Shown here: positions 7,952-15,783 of the stretch, piece after piece | Layout: each line of letters opens with the position of its first letter | Position numbering within the stretch: position 1 is the stretch's first letter | NCBI GenBank assembly: GCA_020630595.1 | Contig: JAHDBC010000015.1 | Coordinates: 29,679-61,967 of the forward strand | DNA from: Planktomarina sp. | GTDB taxonomy: Bacteria > Pseudomonadota > Alphaproteobacteria > Rhodobacterales > Rhodobacteraceae | Reading direction: 5' to 3' | Length of the DNA stretch: 32,289 bases | Position numbers and translations under genes: made by a program | Notes under the pieces: generated by a model | What the model saw: the letters and a program-made list of their open reading frames with translations, nothing else | The model's database searches: none | Told to the model about the DNA's origin: nothing

Positions 7952-8328
7952 AGCCGGTGTTGCCCCATCTTGGGATCGGCCAAGCGGCTGTCCATCGTGC
8001 CAACGTGCAATTCAAGTTTGTGCCCGTCAGGGTCCAGAAAATACAGTGATGCGCCTTCGCTGCGGTTGTCTTTCCAAAGGGTGGCATGTGCGGCGATCCG
8101 GTCTGCCATGGCAGGGAAATCCGCTGCGGCACAATCAAACGCGATATGGGTATCGCCTGTGGCCGGGCTGCCAGCGCCCTGTTCCAAACACAGCCACATC
8201 CCCCCCAAATCCAGATAGGCCCCGGTCGCCCAGCGGGCCGTGGGCATGGCCCCAAGCATTTCATAAAATGGCAGGCTGACGGTCAGGTCTGCCACCACCA
8301 ATGTGATGTGGTTCACGCCCCGGATCAT
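7948..8328 (-). CDS. fosA: FosA-like fosfomycin-modifying glutathione transferase (VOC superfamily)
   Basis: 126 residues, cytoplasmic. FosA adds glutathione to fosfomycin in a Mn2+ and K+ dependent reaction. The sequence keeps the FosA fingerprint: NHITLVVADL with metal ligand His7 and catalytic Thr9, GAYLDLGGMWLCL with Tyr38 and Trp45, THIAF with ligand His61, the potassium loop WKDNRSEGAS (Asn88, Ser90, Glu91, Ser94), YFLDPDGHKLELHVG with ligand Glu106, and SRL with Arg115. It is slightly shorter than the 135-residue Pseudomonas enzyme. The ATG at 8328 lies four bases behind the dnaB stop, and its own stop overlaps the next gene. Native substrates of chromosomal FosA relatives are often unknown, so resistance is a prediction; a generic VOC protein is the alternative. 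Confidence 0.82.
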   Translation of the reverse strand: MIRGVNHITLVVADLTVSLPFYEMLGAMPTARWATGAYLDLGGMWLCLEQGAGSPATGDTHIAFDCAAADFPAMADRIAAHATLWKDNRSEGASLYFLDPDGHKLELHVGTMDSRLADPKMGQHRL

Positions 8329-8332
8329 CAGA

Positions 8333-9829
8333 TCAGAATTGATCGACCTGTTGGGCCTGCTGCCACGGTTTGACCAGATTGCCAAACCGCGTGAACCGGC
8401 CTTCGAAGGACAGATCAACCGTGCCGATGGGACCATGACGCTGTTTGCCGATGATCACTTCGGCTTTGCCATGCAGGTTTTCCATTTCCTGCTGCCACGA
8501 TGCCATCTTTTCCAGTTCGTGATCGCCGGGTTTTTCGCGTTCCTTGTAATATTCTTCGCGGAACACGAACATCACAACATCGGCGTCTTGTTCGATTGAT
8601 CCCGATTCCCGCAGGTCTGAAAGTTGGGGGCGCTTGTCTTCGCGTGATTCGACCTGACGCGACAGCTGCGACAGCGCAACGACCGGAATATCCAGTTCCT
8701 TGGCGATGGCTTTCAATCCCATGGTGATTTCGCTGATTTCGTTGACCCGGTTTTCAGACCGGCCCGTGCCACGCACCAGCTGCAAATAATCGACAAACAG
8801 CGCGTCCAACCCGTGGGTCCGCTTCAACCGCCGGGCGCGTGCGGCCAGCTGTGAAATGGGCAGGGCGGGGGTGTCATCAATATAGAGGGGCGCGGATTCC
8901 AATTCCTTGGCCGCTTCGACGATGCGGCGGAATTCGGCTTCGGTGAAATCGCCGCGCCGGATCTGGTTGGATGGAATTTCAGCCACTTCGGACAGGATCC
9001 GCGATGCCAGTTGTTCGGCGCTCATTTCCAAGGAGAAAAAGCCGACCACGCCGCCATCCACCGCGCCTTCTTCGCCCGATGCGGTGATCCCGCGTTTGTA
9101 TTTGCGCGCAATGTTGAACGCGACGTTTGTGGCCAGCGACGTTTTGCCCATCGACGGTCGACCGGCAAGGATCAAAAGGTCTGATTTGTGCAGCCCGCCC
9201 AGCTTTGCGTCCATGTCGATCAGGCCCGTGGAAACGCCCGCCAGCCCCCCATCGCGTTGATAGGCGGCATTTGCGACCTTCACGGCATCCGTGACCGCCG
9301 TCAGAAACGATTGAAACCCGGTTTCCGATTGCCCCTGTTCGGCCAGTGAATACAGGCGTTGTTCAGCCTCTACGATTTGTTCGCGGGGTTCGCTGTCCAC
9401 ATCCACGCGGGATGCTTTGGCGGAAATTTCATTGCCAACGCCGATCAGTTCGCGCCGGATCGCCAGATCATAGATCATGGTGGCATAATCGCGCACGGCG
9501 AACGACGAAATCGCAGCCCCTGCAAGACGCACCAGATAGGCGGGCCCACCCAGTTCCTGAAGCCCCGCGTCATCTTCCAAAAAAGCCTTTAGCGTCACCG
9601 GGCTGGCCAGATTGTTCTTTGCAATCCGGGCCGCGGCCACATCGAAAATGCGCGCATGCACCGGGTCAAAGAAATGTTCTGCCCGCACAATGGATGACAC
9701 GCGGTCAAACAGATCGTTGTTCGTCAGAATGGCGCCCAACAGCTGCTGTTCTGCTTCGATCGAATGGGGCAGGCCGGGGGTAATTTCCCCTTCGACCTGC
9801 GCTGTTCTTAGTCCTGAAATATCGTTCAT
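8333..9829 (-). CDS. dnaB: Replicative DNA helicase DnaB
   Basis: Hexameric 5'-3' helicase that unwinds DNA at the replication fork. The 498-residue product has the DnaB N-terminal domain (residues about 20-125, PHSIEAEQQLLGAILTNNDL), a helical linker, and the RecA-like C-terminal domain with Walker A GRPSMGKT (223-230), FFSLEMSAEQLASRIL, the Walker B region DALFVDYLQLVRG, and the arginine-finger region. The ATG at 9829 gives the normal alphaproteobacterial start; the in-frame extension to 9865 is not conserved-looking. No intein is inserted, although dnaB is a common intein host. A 12-bp perfect palindrome lies about 120 bases upstream. Confidence 0.97.
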   Translation of the reverse strand: MNDISGLRTAQVEGEITPGLPHSIEAEQQLLGAILTNNDLFDRVSSIVRAEHFFDPVHARIFDVAAARIAKNNLASPVTLKAFLEDDAGLQELGGPAYLVRLAGAAISSFAVRDYATMIYDLAIRRELIGVGNEISAKASRVDVDSEPREQIVEAEQRLYSLAEQGQSETGFQSFLTAVTDAVKVANAAYQRDGGLAGVSTGLIDMDAKLGGLHKSDLLILAGRPSMGKTSLATNVAFNIARKYKRGITASGEEGAVDGGVVGFFSLEMSAEQLASRILSEVAEIPSNQIRRGDFTEAEFRRIVEAAKELESAPLYIDDTPALPISQLAARARRLKRTHGLDALFVDYLQLVRGTGRSENRVNEISEITMGLKAIAKELDIPVVALSQLSRQVESREDKRPQLSDLRESGSIEQDADVVMFVFREEYYKEREKPGDHELEKMASWQQEMENLHGKAEVIIGKQRHGPIGTVDLSFEGRFTRFGNLVKPWQQAQQVDQF

Positions 9830-9951
9830 TGTCTGCCCCCACGGACCCGATCTACGGCGATACACATCCCCATATCAAGGGAGGAACAAACACACCTGAA
9901 CCCTGTGGAACCTGTGTGTATAAATTGATCATCCCTTGGGGTGCATCGCGT

Positions 9952-9984
9952 ATCTTGTGGTATTGGGACAGCATACCACAAGAT
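9952..9984. promoter_or_regulatory. Perfect 12-bp palindrome in the pyrE-dnaB intergenic region
   Basis: ATCTTGTGGTAT (9952-9963) and ATACCACAAGAT (9973-9984) are exact reverse complements around a 9-base spacer TGGGACAGC. TTGGGACAG from the spacer region recurs at 9994-10002. No T-run follows on either strand, so a simple terminator is unlikely. An operator for dnaB, whose start is at 9829 on the minus strand, fits the position. Confidence 0.6.
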
Positions 9985-10047
9985 CAAAGGCCGTTGGGAC
10001 AGTTTTTTGAAGATTCGTTCACAAACTGCCCACAGGGGTCATGATAA

Positions 10048-10728
10048 CTATTTCTTCATATTTTTGTCTTGCCACGCGGCGGGGGCATTCAAAAAGGATT
10101 CCACTTCGCCTAGCGTTTTGGCGTCGAATGCGCCGGATGCGCGTGCCTCTGCCAGCACATCCCACCACGTGCACAAATGGTGCAGCGCAACCCCATGATC
10201 GCCCAGTGTTTTTTCCGTTTCCGGGAAAATGCCGTAATAGAAAATCACCGCCGTATGGGCACAGGTCGCGCCGGTGTCGCGGATGGCATCCACAAAAGAC
10301 AGTTTTGATCCGCCGTCTGTTGTCAGATCTTCAACCAGCAACACCCGCTGACCTTCGGTCATGGCCCCTTCGATTCGGGCGTTGCGGCCGTATCCTTTGG
10401 GTTTTTTGCGGACATAGGTCATGGGCAGGGCCATGCGTTCTGCGACCATTGCAGCAAAGGGAATGCCAGCGGTTTCGCCGCCTGCGATATTGTCAAAGGC
10501 TTCGAACCCTGCGTTGCGCATGACTGTGACGGTCAGAAAATCCATCAGCGTCGACCGAATGCGGGGGTATGAAATCAGCTTGCGGCAATCAATATAGGTG
10601 GGCGATGGCTTGCCCGATGCCAGAATGAACGGATCATCGGCATTCAGATGCACAGCCTGAATTTCCAGCAACATGCGGGCGGTCAACCGCGCCATTTCTT
10701 CGGCAGAGGGGTAAGAGGATGGGATCAT
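10048..10728 (-). CDS. pyrE: Orotate phosphoribosyltransferase
   Basis: Converts orotate and PRPP to OMP in pyrimidine synthesis; cytoplasmic. 226 residues, ATG at 10728 behind AAAGGA. Family features are [20 protein letters not shown] near the N terminus, the [10 protein letters not shown] flexible catalytic loop, and the PRPP-binding motif [13 protein letters not shown]. The C-terminal helix [12 protein letters not shown] is typical of alphaproteobacterial PyrE. It follows pyrC on the same strand after 106 bases, forming a pyrC-pyrE unit for pyrimidine synthesis steps 3 and 5. Confidence 0.96.
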   Translation of the reverse strand: MIPSSYPSAEEMARLTARMLLEIQAVHLNADDPFILASGKPSPTYIDCRKLISYPRIRSTLMDFLTVTVMRNAGFEAFDNIAGGETAGIPFAAMVAERMALPMTYVRKKPKGYGRNARIEGAMTEGQRVLLVEDLTTDGGSKLSFVDAIRDTGATCAHTAVIFYYGIFPETEKTLGDHGVALHHLCTWWDVLAEARASGAFDAKTLGEVESFLNAPAAWQDKNMKK

Positions 10729-10748
10729 GCCAAGGGTCCTTTATGGGA

Positions 10749-10835
10749 TCAATGTTGCAAAGGGGGCTGGGTCAGCGGCGGTGCCGCGCCACGGGCAGGG
10801 GGCAGCATCGGCGCAACCATTTGCGGCCCCAACAT
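10749..10835 (-). CDS. Possible small ORF between pyrC and pyrE (28 residues)
   Basis: The pyrC stop TGA overlaps an ATG (TGATG at 10833-10837) that opens a 28-codon frame ending in TGA at 10749. The product begins [20 protein letters not shown] and is rich in Pro, Ala and Leu, resembling no known family. It ends about 20 bases before the pyrE start. It could be a translated coupling or leader peptide, or simply chance; only the overlap with the pyrC stop argues for it. Confidence 0.2.
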   Translation of the reverse strand: MLGPQMVAPMLPPARGAAPPLTQPPLQH

Positions 10836-11872
10836 CAGGCCACGCGCCATTTCAGATCAAAGCCCGGGTCGAACAGCGTGACGGTTTCATCGCCGACCGT
10901 CAGTTTTGCCGGATACTCAACCGCCCCGTCTTTGATCAGCGTGATCTGATCGGCATTCGGGCGCAGGCCGTAAAACTGGGGGCCAAACAGGCTGGTGAAC
11001 CCTTCCAATTTGTCCAGCGCCCCTTGTGCTTCGAACACATGGGCCAGACAGGACATGGTGTTGGTGGCCGAAAACACCCCCGCACAGCCACAGGCGTTTT
11101 CTTTCAGCGCATCCATATGCGGCGCGCTGTCGGTGCCCAGAAAATAGCACGGGCTGCCGCTGGTCGCTGCCGCCACAAGGGCCAGACGGTGCGTTTCACG
11201 TTTTGCCACGGGCAGGCAGTAATAGTGGGGTTTGATCCCGCCCACCAACAGATGGTTGCGGTTGATAATCAGGTGATGGGTTGTGATGGTCGCGGCCAGT
11301 TTGCCGGGGGCGGATTTGGCATAATCGGCCCCGTCTTTGGTGGTGATATGTTCCATCACGACCTTCAAATCAGGAACCCGGCGGCGGATCGGATCCAGCA
11401 CGCGGTCGATGAACACCGCTTCGCGGTCGAAAATATCGACGTCCGCATCTGTCACTTCACCATGCACGCACATGGGCATGCCAATATCCGCCATGCGTTC
11501 CAGAACGGGCAGCACCTTATCAAAATCGCGCACACCGGATGCAGAATTCGTGGTGGCCCCTGCCGGATACAATTTGGCGGCAGTCACAATGCCATCGGCA
11601 TGGGCCTGTGCCAAATCATCAGGGTCCGTTTCTTCGGTCAGATACAGGGTCATCAGTGGCTGAAACGACGATCCTGCCGGAATGGCGGCCCGAATGCGGT
11701 CGCGGTAAGCGGCGGCCTGCGCGCCCGTCACCACGGGCGGGACAAGGTTGGGCATCACAATCGCCCGGCCAAAATCGCGGGCCGTTTCCGGTGTCACAGC
11801 GTTCAGCATGGCACCATCGCGCAAGTGCAGGTGCCAATCATCCGGGCGGGTCAGGGTCAGTGAAGTGGTCAT
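10835..11872 (-). CDS. pyrC: Dihydroorotase (class II)
   Basis: Cyclises carbamoyl aspartate to dihydroorotate, the third step of pyrimidine synthesis; zinc enzyme of the amidohydrolase superfamily. 345 residues, close to the 348 of E. coli PyrC. The metal-binding HLHLRDG gives His14 and His16, Lys100 in [13 protein letters not shown] is the carboxylated lysine, and MCVHGEV and MEHITTKD supply further histidines. SDSAPH-type sequence is present as [20 protein letters not shown]. The ATG at 11872 has no strong ribosome site. It is the first gene of the pyrC-pyrE pair and divergent from a small membrane protein gene. Confidence 0.96.
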   Translation of the reverse strand: MTTSLTLTRPDDWHLHLRDGAMLNAVTPETARDFGRAIVMPNLVPPVVTGAQAAAYRDRIRAAIPAGSSFQPLMTLYLTEETDPDDLAQAHADGIVTAAKLYPAGATTNSASGVRDFDKVLPVLERMADIGMPMCVHGEVTDADVDIFDREAVFIDRVLDPIRRRVPDLKVVMEHITTKDGADYAKSAPGKLAATITTHHLIINRNHLLVGGIKPHYYCLPVAKRETHRLALVAAATSGSPCYFLGTDSAPHMDALKENACGCAGVFSATNTMSCLAHVFEAQGALDKLEGFTSLFGPQFYGLRPNADQITLIKDGAVEYPAKLTVGDETVTLFDPGFDLKWRVA

Positions 11873-12028
11873 GTTCTGTGCTTTACGTCAGTCGCCGCCA
11901 CGCTTCCAGCGTATTTCGTAAGCAAGACGCAGCCGGGGGGACCAAATCCCGGTTTCGTCCCCTTGTTGTTCCAACGTGGGGTGGTCATCTTTGGCAGGTC
12001 TTTAAATTCCAGTGTAAGGGAAACCCGT

Positions 12029-12328
12029 ATGTTTCTTGTCTTTATCATTGCTGTTGGTGCCGGCTTTGCCACACCCCATGCTGAACCCCATGTGCAGAAG
12101 TTTCTGAAATCGATCCTGTTGAAAGATGTCCCGATGGCAGAGGGCGAATTTCGCACCTTCACCTTTGTGCTTTTGATGCTGATCGTGGGGCTGTTGGCCC
12201 TTGGCACAGATACATCCGCCTTTGCGGTGATCCTGGGCGGCGGTCTTGGGTTGTTTGGCCTGCGGTTGTTCCATGCCATCAAAGCCCGCGTGACCAATTC
12301 CGATAACACGCCATCCCCACAAGAATAA
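12029..12328 (+). CDS. Small membrane protein of unknown function
   Basis: 99 residues from the ATG at 12029, which has AAGGGA at good spacing (GTAAGGGAAACCCGTATG). I see a hydrophobic N terminus (residues 1-14), a polar segment with the basic patch VQKFLKSILLKD, two likely membrane helices (about 42-60 and 64-83), and a short polar tail SDNTPSPQE. No family recognised. It is divergent from pyrC and upstream of the DUF1127 gene. Confidence 0.7.
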   Translation: MFLVFIIAVGAGFATPHAEPHVQKFLKSILLKDVPMAEGEFRTFTFVLLMLIVGLLALGTDTSAFAVILGGGLGLFGLRLFHAIKARVTNSDNTPSPQE

Positions 12329-12403
12329 TCGGAACCCTTGCAACTGGCGCATAACGGGGCTTCGGCCTTTGCGCTGGTTCTTCGCCGGGGGGCATCCTAG
12401 ATA

Positions 12404-12424
12404 TGGGTCAATGCTTTTGACCCA
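12404..12424 (+). promoter_or_regulatory. Leader hairpin directly before the DUF1127 ribosome site
   Basis: TGGGTCAA (12404-12411) and TTGACCCA (12417-12424) form an 8-bp perfect stem with a 5-base loop. It ends six bases before GGAGG at 12431-12435, so its folding or protein binding could affect translation of the DUF1127 gene. An operator is equally possible. Confidence 0.45.
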
Positions 12425-12440
12425 AAATCCGGAGGCCCCC

Positions 12441-12659
12441 ATGGCACAGATCGACACAAATGCAGCACCCGTAACCGGCAACATCCTGACCCGCGCATTC
12501 AGCGCGATCGGTCAATTCTTCATGGATATCGCCGACGCACAAAGCCGCGCTGCACAGTTCAACGCGCTGAACGACTTGTCAGACGAAGAACTGAAAAACA
12601 TCGGCTTGTCCCGGCACGAAATTGGCCAGCACGTTTTCCGCGACAAGCTGTTCATGTGA
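12441..12659 (+). CDS. DUF1127 small protein
   Basis: 72 residues, ATG at 12441 with GGAGG. The C-terminal half is the DUF1127 motif: ALNDLSDEELKNIGLSRHEI, arginine-poor compared with many members. The N-terminal part ANVT-type leader is replaced by an alanine-rich stretch and a short amphipathic segment (ILTRAFSAIGQFFMDIAD). DUF1127 proteins in alphaproteobacteria are linked to RNA-related phosphate and carbon regulation in studied species; the role here is unknown. The leader carries a strong hairpin, and a terminator-like hairpin follows the gene. Confidence 0.85.
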   Translation: MAQIDTNAAPVTGNILTRAFSAIGQFFMDIADAQSRAAQFNALNDLSDEELKNIGLSRHEIGQHVFRDKLFM

Positions 12660-12671
12660 TCCCCCAAACCG

Positions 12672-12697
12672 GGGCTTCAGAAAAACGCCTGAAGCCC
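12672..12697 (+). terminator. Terminator-like hairpin after the DUF1127 gene
   Basis: GGGCTTCAG (12672-12680) and CTGAAGCCC (12689-12697) are a 9-bp perfect stem followed by TGTTTG. It reaches into the last codons of the convergent gcdH gene. The T-tract is short. Confidence 0.5.
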
Positions 12698-13894
12698 TGT
12701 TTGCGCCCGCCCCAAAATCAGGGCGTGCACATCATGCGTGCCTTCATAGGTGTTGACCGTTTCCAGATTGGCCGCATGGCGCATGATCTGAAAATCTTCT
12801 GATATTCCGTTGCCGCCATGCATGTCGCGCGATTGCCGTGCGACATCTAACGCCTTGCCACAGTTGTTGCGTTTCATCATGCTGATCAATTCGGGGCTGG
12901 CGGTGCCGTCATCCATCATCTGACCCAGACGCAATGCGCCTTGCAGGCCCAGGCTGATATCGGTTTGCATATCGGCCAGCTTTTTCTGGAACAGCTGCGT
13001 TTGGGCCAGCGGTTTGCCGAATTGTTTGCGGTCCAGCCCGTATTGGCGTGCAGCGTGCCAGCAGAATTCGGCAGCCCCCATCACCCCCCAAGAAATGCCA
13101 TAGCGGGCGCGGTTCAAACACCCAAATGGGCCTTTCAGCCCTTCGACCCCGGGCAACAGCGCATCTTCGCCAACCTGCACCCCATCCATCACGATTTCAC
13201 CGGTGATAGAGGCCCGCAATGACAGTTTGCCGCCGATCTTGGGCGCAGACAGCCCCGCCATGCCCTTTTCCAGAACAAACCCGCGAATTTTGCCATCATG
13301 GGCGTCAGATTTGGCCCAGACCACAAATACATCGGCCAATGGTGCGTTTGATATCCACATCTTTGAACCGGTCAGTTTGTATCCCGTTGCCGTCTTTTCG
13401 GCGCGGGTTTTCATGCCTGCGGGGTCCGACCCTGCATCAGGTTCGGTCAGCCCAAAGCATCCGATCAGATCGCCCGAACACAGGCCCGGCAGATATTTCT
13501 GGCGCTGGTCTTCGGACCCATACGCGTAAATTGGATAGATCACCAAAGACGATTGCACCGACATCATCGACCGGTAGCCGCTGTCGACCCGTTCGACTTC
13601 GCGCGCAATCAGGCCATAGGCCGTGTAGCTTGCCCCCAGTCCCCCGTATTGTTCAGGCACAGTCGCCCCCAACAGACCCGCGCGACCCATCAGTGGGAAC
13701 AGTTCCGGCGCGGCGGTTTCATCGCGGTATGCGGCGATGACACGGGGCGCCAATTCGCCTTGGGCGAAGTGTGCCGCAGCATCCCGCAACATCCGATCAT
13801 CTTCGCCCAATTGGTTTTCAAGCAAAAACGGATCTTCCCAGCTAAAGGAAGCCAAAGCAGGGTTGGATGGTTTCACGGGTGTTGCGTCATTCAT
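12677..13894 (-). CDS. gcdH: Glutaryl-CoA dehydrogenase (acyl-CoA dehydrogenase family)
   Basis: FAD enzyme that oxidises and decarboxylates glutaryl-CoA to crotonyl-CoA in lysine, tryptophan and aromatic degradation. 405 residues from the ATG at 13894 (AAAGGA in front). The sequence follows GCDH closely: [19 protein letters not shown], where the Arg is the substrate carboxylate contact, [46 protein letters not shown], and the catalytic Glu384 in [18 protein letters not shown]. It is downstream of infC on the same strand, separated by the infC terminator. It converges on the DUF1127 gene. Confidence 0.95.
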   Translation of the reverse strand: MNDATPVKPSNPALASFSWEDPFLLENQLGEDDRMLRDAAAHFAQGELAPRVIAAYRDETAAPELFPLMGRAGLLGATVPEQYGGLGASYTAYGLIAREVERVDSGYRSMMSVQSSLVIYPIYAYGSEDQRQKYLPGLCSGDLIGCFGLTEPDAGSDPAGMKTRAEKTATGYKLTGSKMWISNAPLADVFVVWAKSDAHDGKIRGFVLEKGMAGLSAPKIGGKLSLRASITGEIVMDGVQVGEDALLPGVEGLKGPFGCLNRARYGISWGVMGAAEFCWHAARQYGLDRKQFGKPLAQTQLFQKKLADMQTDISLGLQGALRLGQMMDDGTASPELISMMKRNNCGKALDVARQSRDMHGGNGISEDFQIMRHAANLETVNTYEGTHDVHALILGRAQTGLQAFF

Positions 13895-13970
13895 AACGGG
13901 ATCCTTTCGTGCCGCGCACTGTGCCATGGTTGGGGCTGACTGCAACCCCATGGGACCAAATGTGGCAGCC

Positions 13971-14007
13971 CCAAACAAAGAAACCCCCGCCGCAGGGGCA
14001 GGGGTTT
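13971..14007 (-). terminator. Rho-independent terminator of infC
   Basis: On the minus strand AAACCCC (14007-14001) pairs with GGGGTTT (13987-13981), followed by CTTTGTTT. It begins about 23 bases after the infC stop. Confidence 0.7.
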
Positions 14008-14029
14008 GCGAAACGGTTTGAAGGGTGGC

Positions 14030-14578
14030 TTACGCTTTCGCAAGCGGGCCGATGACCATAATCATCTGGCGGCCTTCCATTTTGGGCATGTTTTCAACCT
14101 TGCCCAGTTCCTTGGTGTCTTCGGCGACACGCAGCAAAAGATCGCGGCCCAGTTCCTGGTGCGCCATTTCACGCCCGCGGAACCGCAGGGTCACCTTGAC
14201 CTTGTCACCATTGTTCAAGAACTTGGTCACGTTGCGCATTTTGACTTCGTAGTCATGCGTGTCGGTGTTGGGTCTGAATTTGACCTCTTTCACCTCGATG
14301 ATTTTTTGCTTTTTGCGCGCTTCGGATTCCCGCTTTTGCTGTTCATATTTGAACTTGCCGAAGTCCATGATTTTACAAACAGGTGGGTTTGCGTTTGGGG
14401 AAATTTCAACCAAATCCAAACCGGCATCTTCTGCCATCATCATCGCGCGCGCGGGTGTCACCACGCCGATGTTTTCACCATTTTCGTCAATCAATCTAAG
14501 TTGGTCTGCCCGGATGCGTTCGTTGACGCGGGGGCCGGTGTCGCGCTGGGGTGGCGCGTTGTGGGGTCTGCGGGCTAT
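14030..14578 (-). CDS. infC: Translation initiation factor IF-3, apparent AUA start
   Basis: Binds the 30S subunit, blocks 50S joining and checks the start codon. Complete IF3: N domain ([20 protein letters not shown], then [21 protein letters not shown]), the linker with [15 protein letters not shown], and the C domain ([33 protein letters not shown]). The only ATG-type codon in frame is a TTG at 14494, which would remove the conserved N-terminal segment. Upstream the frame stays open to a TGA at 14594-14596. The available non-standard codons are ATA at 14578 and ATT at 14587. GAAGG (14592-14588) lies nine bases before the ATA but touches the ATT, so ATA is preferred, giving 182 residues. 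A non-AUG start fits the autocontrol known for infC. Confidence 0.93.
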   Translation of the reverse strand: MARRPHNAPPQRDTGPRVNERIRADQLRLIDENGENIGVVTPARAMMMAEDAGLDLVEISPNANPPVCKIMDFGKFKYEQQKRESEARKKQKIIEVKEVKFRPNTDTHDYEVKMRNVTKFLNNGDKVKVTLRFRGREMAHQELGRDLLLRVAEDTKELGKVENMPKMEGRQMIMVIGPLAKA

Positions 14579-14763
14579 GGGTTCAATCCTTCAATCATTG
14601 CAGTGTTCAAGCCGTGCGCCAAGCTAAACGCCTGTTGGGCCGCTTTCAAGGATGAAACGCTACGTCGGGAAGTTTGTTTCCGTTTTCCCCATAGAATTTT
14701 CCAACATGGGAACCGATTTAGCGTTCAGACATTAAGCATGTGACATATCAAAGGAGTGATAGC

Positions 14764-15708
14764 ATGAATAAGGTGCTGATTGCCGTGGGTGCGGTGGTTC
14801 TGGCTGTTGGGCTGTTCATATTCTTCCAGTCCGATACGGGGGAAGATGTGGCTGCGGCAGCGGAAAACGCAGGCGAAAACGCTGCTGTTGCCATTGAAAA
14901 CGGTGCGGAAGCAACAGCAGACGCCGCAGGCGACGCGGCTGCTGCAACAGAAGAAACAGTCGCAGAGGGCGCAAATGCCGTGGAAGAGGCGCTGAACACC
15001 GCGTCCGACGCCGCCGCTGAACTGGCCGCCGAAGCAGAAACCGCCGTAGAAAATGCCGTTGCGGGTGCGAACGAAGCGTTGGAAAACGCAGGCGAATCCC
15101 TGTCCAATATGGCCGATGATGCAGCAGAAAGTGTGAACAACGCGCTGAATGCGGCTGAAAACACGGCCGAAAATGCCGCCGATGCCACAGCGGATGCTGC
15201 CGCTGATGCCGTAGATGGTGCTGAAAACCTGGCCTCTGACGCCGCCGAAGCAACCGCAGACGCTGCCGCTGACGTGGCCGAAGGTGCAGAAAACACCGCA
15301 GAAGCCGCCGCAGACGCCACAGCCGACGCCGCCGCTGATGTTGCCGAAGGCACAGAAGCCGCCGTTGACGCCACAGCTGATGCGGCTGCCGACGTTGCTG
15401 AAGGCGCGGAAAACGCAGCAGACGCCGCAGCAGCAGAACCCGCATCTGATGAACTGTTGTCTGCAACCGAAGGCGAAGCAGCATCTGTTGAAGGTGCAGA
15501 AGCCGCGGTTGACGCCGACGCAGCTGCCCAAGCACCAGCGCTGACAACAGACGGATTTGATTTTGACCGGGTCGTTGAACTGATCGATGGGTCGGATCTG
15601 GGTGATTTCCAGAAGGCCGCGCTGAAAACCACGCTGGAAGGTGCGCGCGACAATCCAGAGGTTCTGAACGGTGTTCTGGAACAAATCCGGGGCGCGTTGG
15701 GTCAATAA
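14764..15708 (+). CDS. Alanine-rich, acidic, membrane-anchored repeat protein (LEA-like)
   Basis: 314 residues, ATG at 14764 with AAGGAG. Residues 3-21 are a single hydrophobic helix (KVLIAVGAVVLAVGLFIFF), so the protein is anchored with a long domain probably in the periplasm. Residues 23-260 are almost only Ala, Glu, Asp, Asn, Thr, Gly, Val and Ser. There is no Lys or Arg from residue 4 to 268. ATADAAADVAEG-type units start at residues 141 (variant), 163, 185 and 203, spaced 22, 22 and 18. This fits two 11-residue helical repeats, as in LEA group 3 proteins. Residues 262-314 form a small globular tail (FDFDRVVELIDGSDLG... LNGVLEQIRGALGQ). Function unknown; a stress-protective or spacer role is inference. 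A strong terminator follows. Confidence 0.85.
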   Translation: MNKVLIAVGAVVLAVGLFIFFQSDTGEDVAAAAENAGENAAVAIENGAEATADAAGDAAAATEETVAEGANAVEEALNTASDAAAELAAEAETAVENAVAGANEALENAGESLSNMADDAAESVNNALNAAENTAENAADATADAAADAVDGAENLASDAAEATADAAADVAEGAENTAEAAADATADAAADVAEGTEAAVDATADAAADVAEGAENAADAAAAEPASDELLSATEGEAASVEGAEAAVDADAAAQAPALTTDGFDFDRVVELIDGSDLGDFQKAALKTTLEGARDNPEVLNGVLEQIRGALGQ

Positions 15709-15731
15709 GACCCGCCTGTCGCACCAATCAA

Positions 15732-15759
15732 AAAGGGCCGCCCAATCGGGTGGCCCTTT
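15732..15759. terminator. Bidirectional terminator between the alanine-rich gene and fpr
   Basis: AAAGGGCCGCCC (15732-15743) pairs with GGGTGGCCCTTT (15748-15759) through 12 pairs, one of them G-U, around AATC. The A-rich 5' and T-rich 3' flanks let it serve both convergent genes. Confidence 0.85.
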
Positions 15760-15783
15760 CCTTTTGGTCAGTGGGGCGGTCTG

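Noticed and set aside
8333..9829. Intein in dnaB
   Set aside because: The protein is continuous through the Walker and Arg-finger regions and has normal length; the Hint domain in the window is a separate gene.
9996..10031. Terminator hairpin after pyrE (GGGACAGTTT with AAACTGCCC)
   Set aside because: The stem has an unpaired base, the loop is long, and no T-tract follows on the minus strand.
14725..15705. A 326-codon minus-strand frame rich in Cys, Gly and Phe
   Set aside because: It mirrors the alanine-rich gene, and its composition follows from GCN and GAN codons read backwards. The sense gene has a good ribosome site and terminator.
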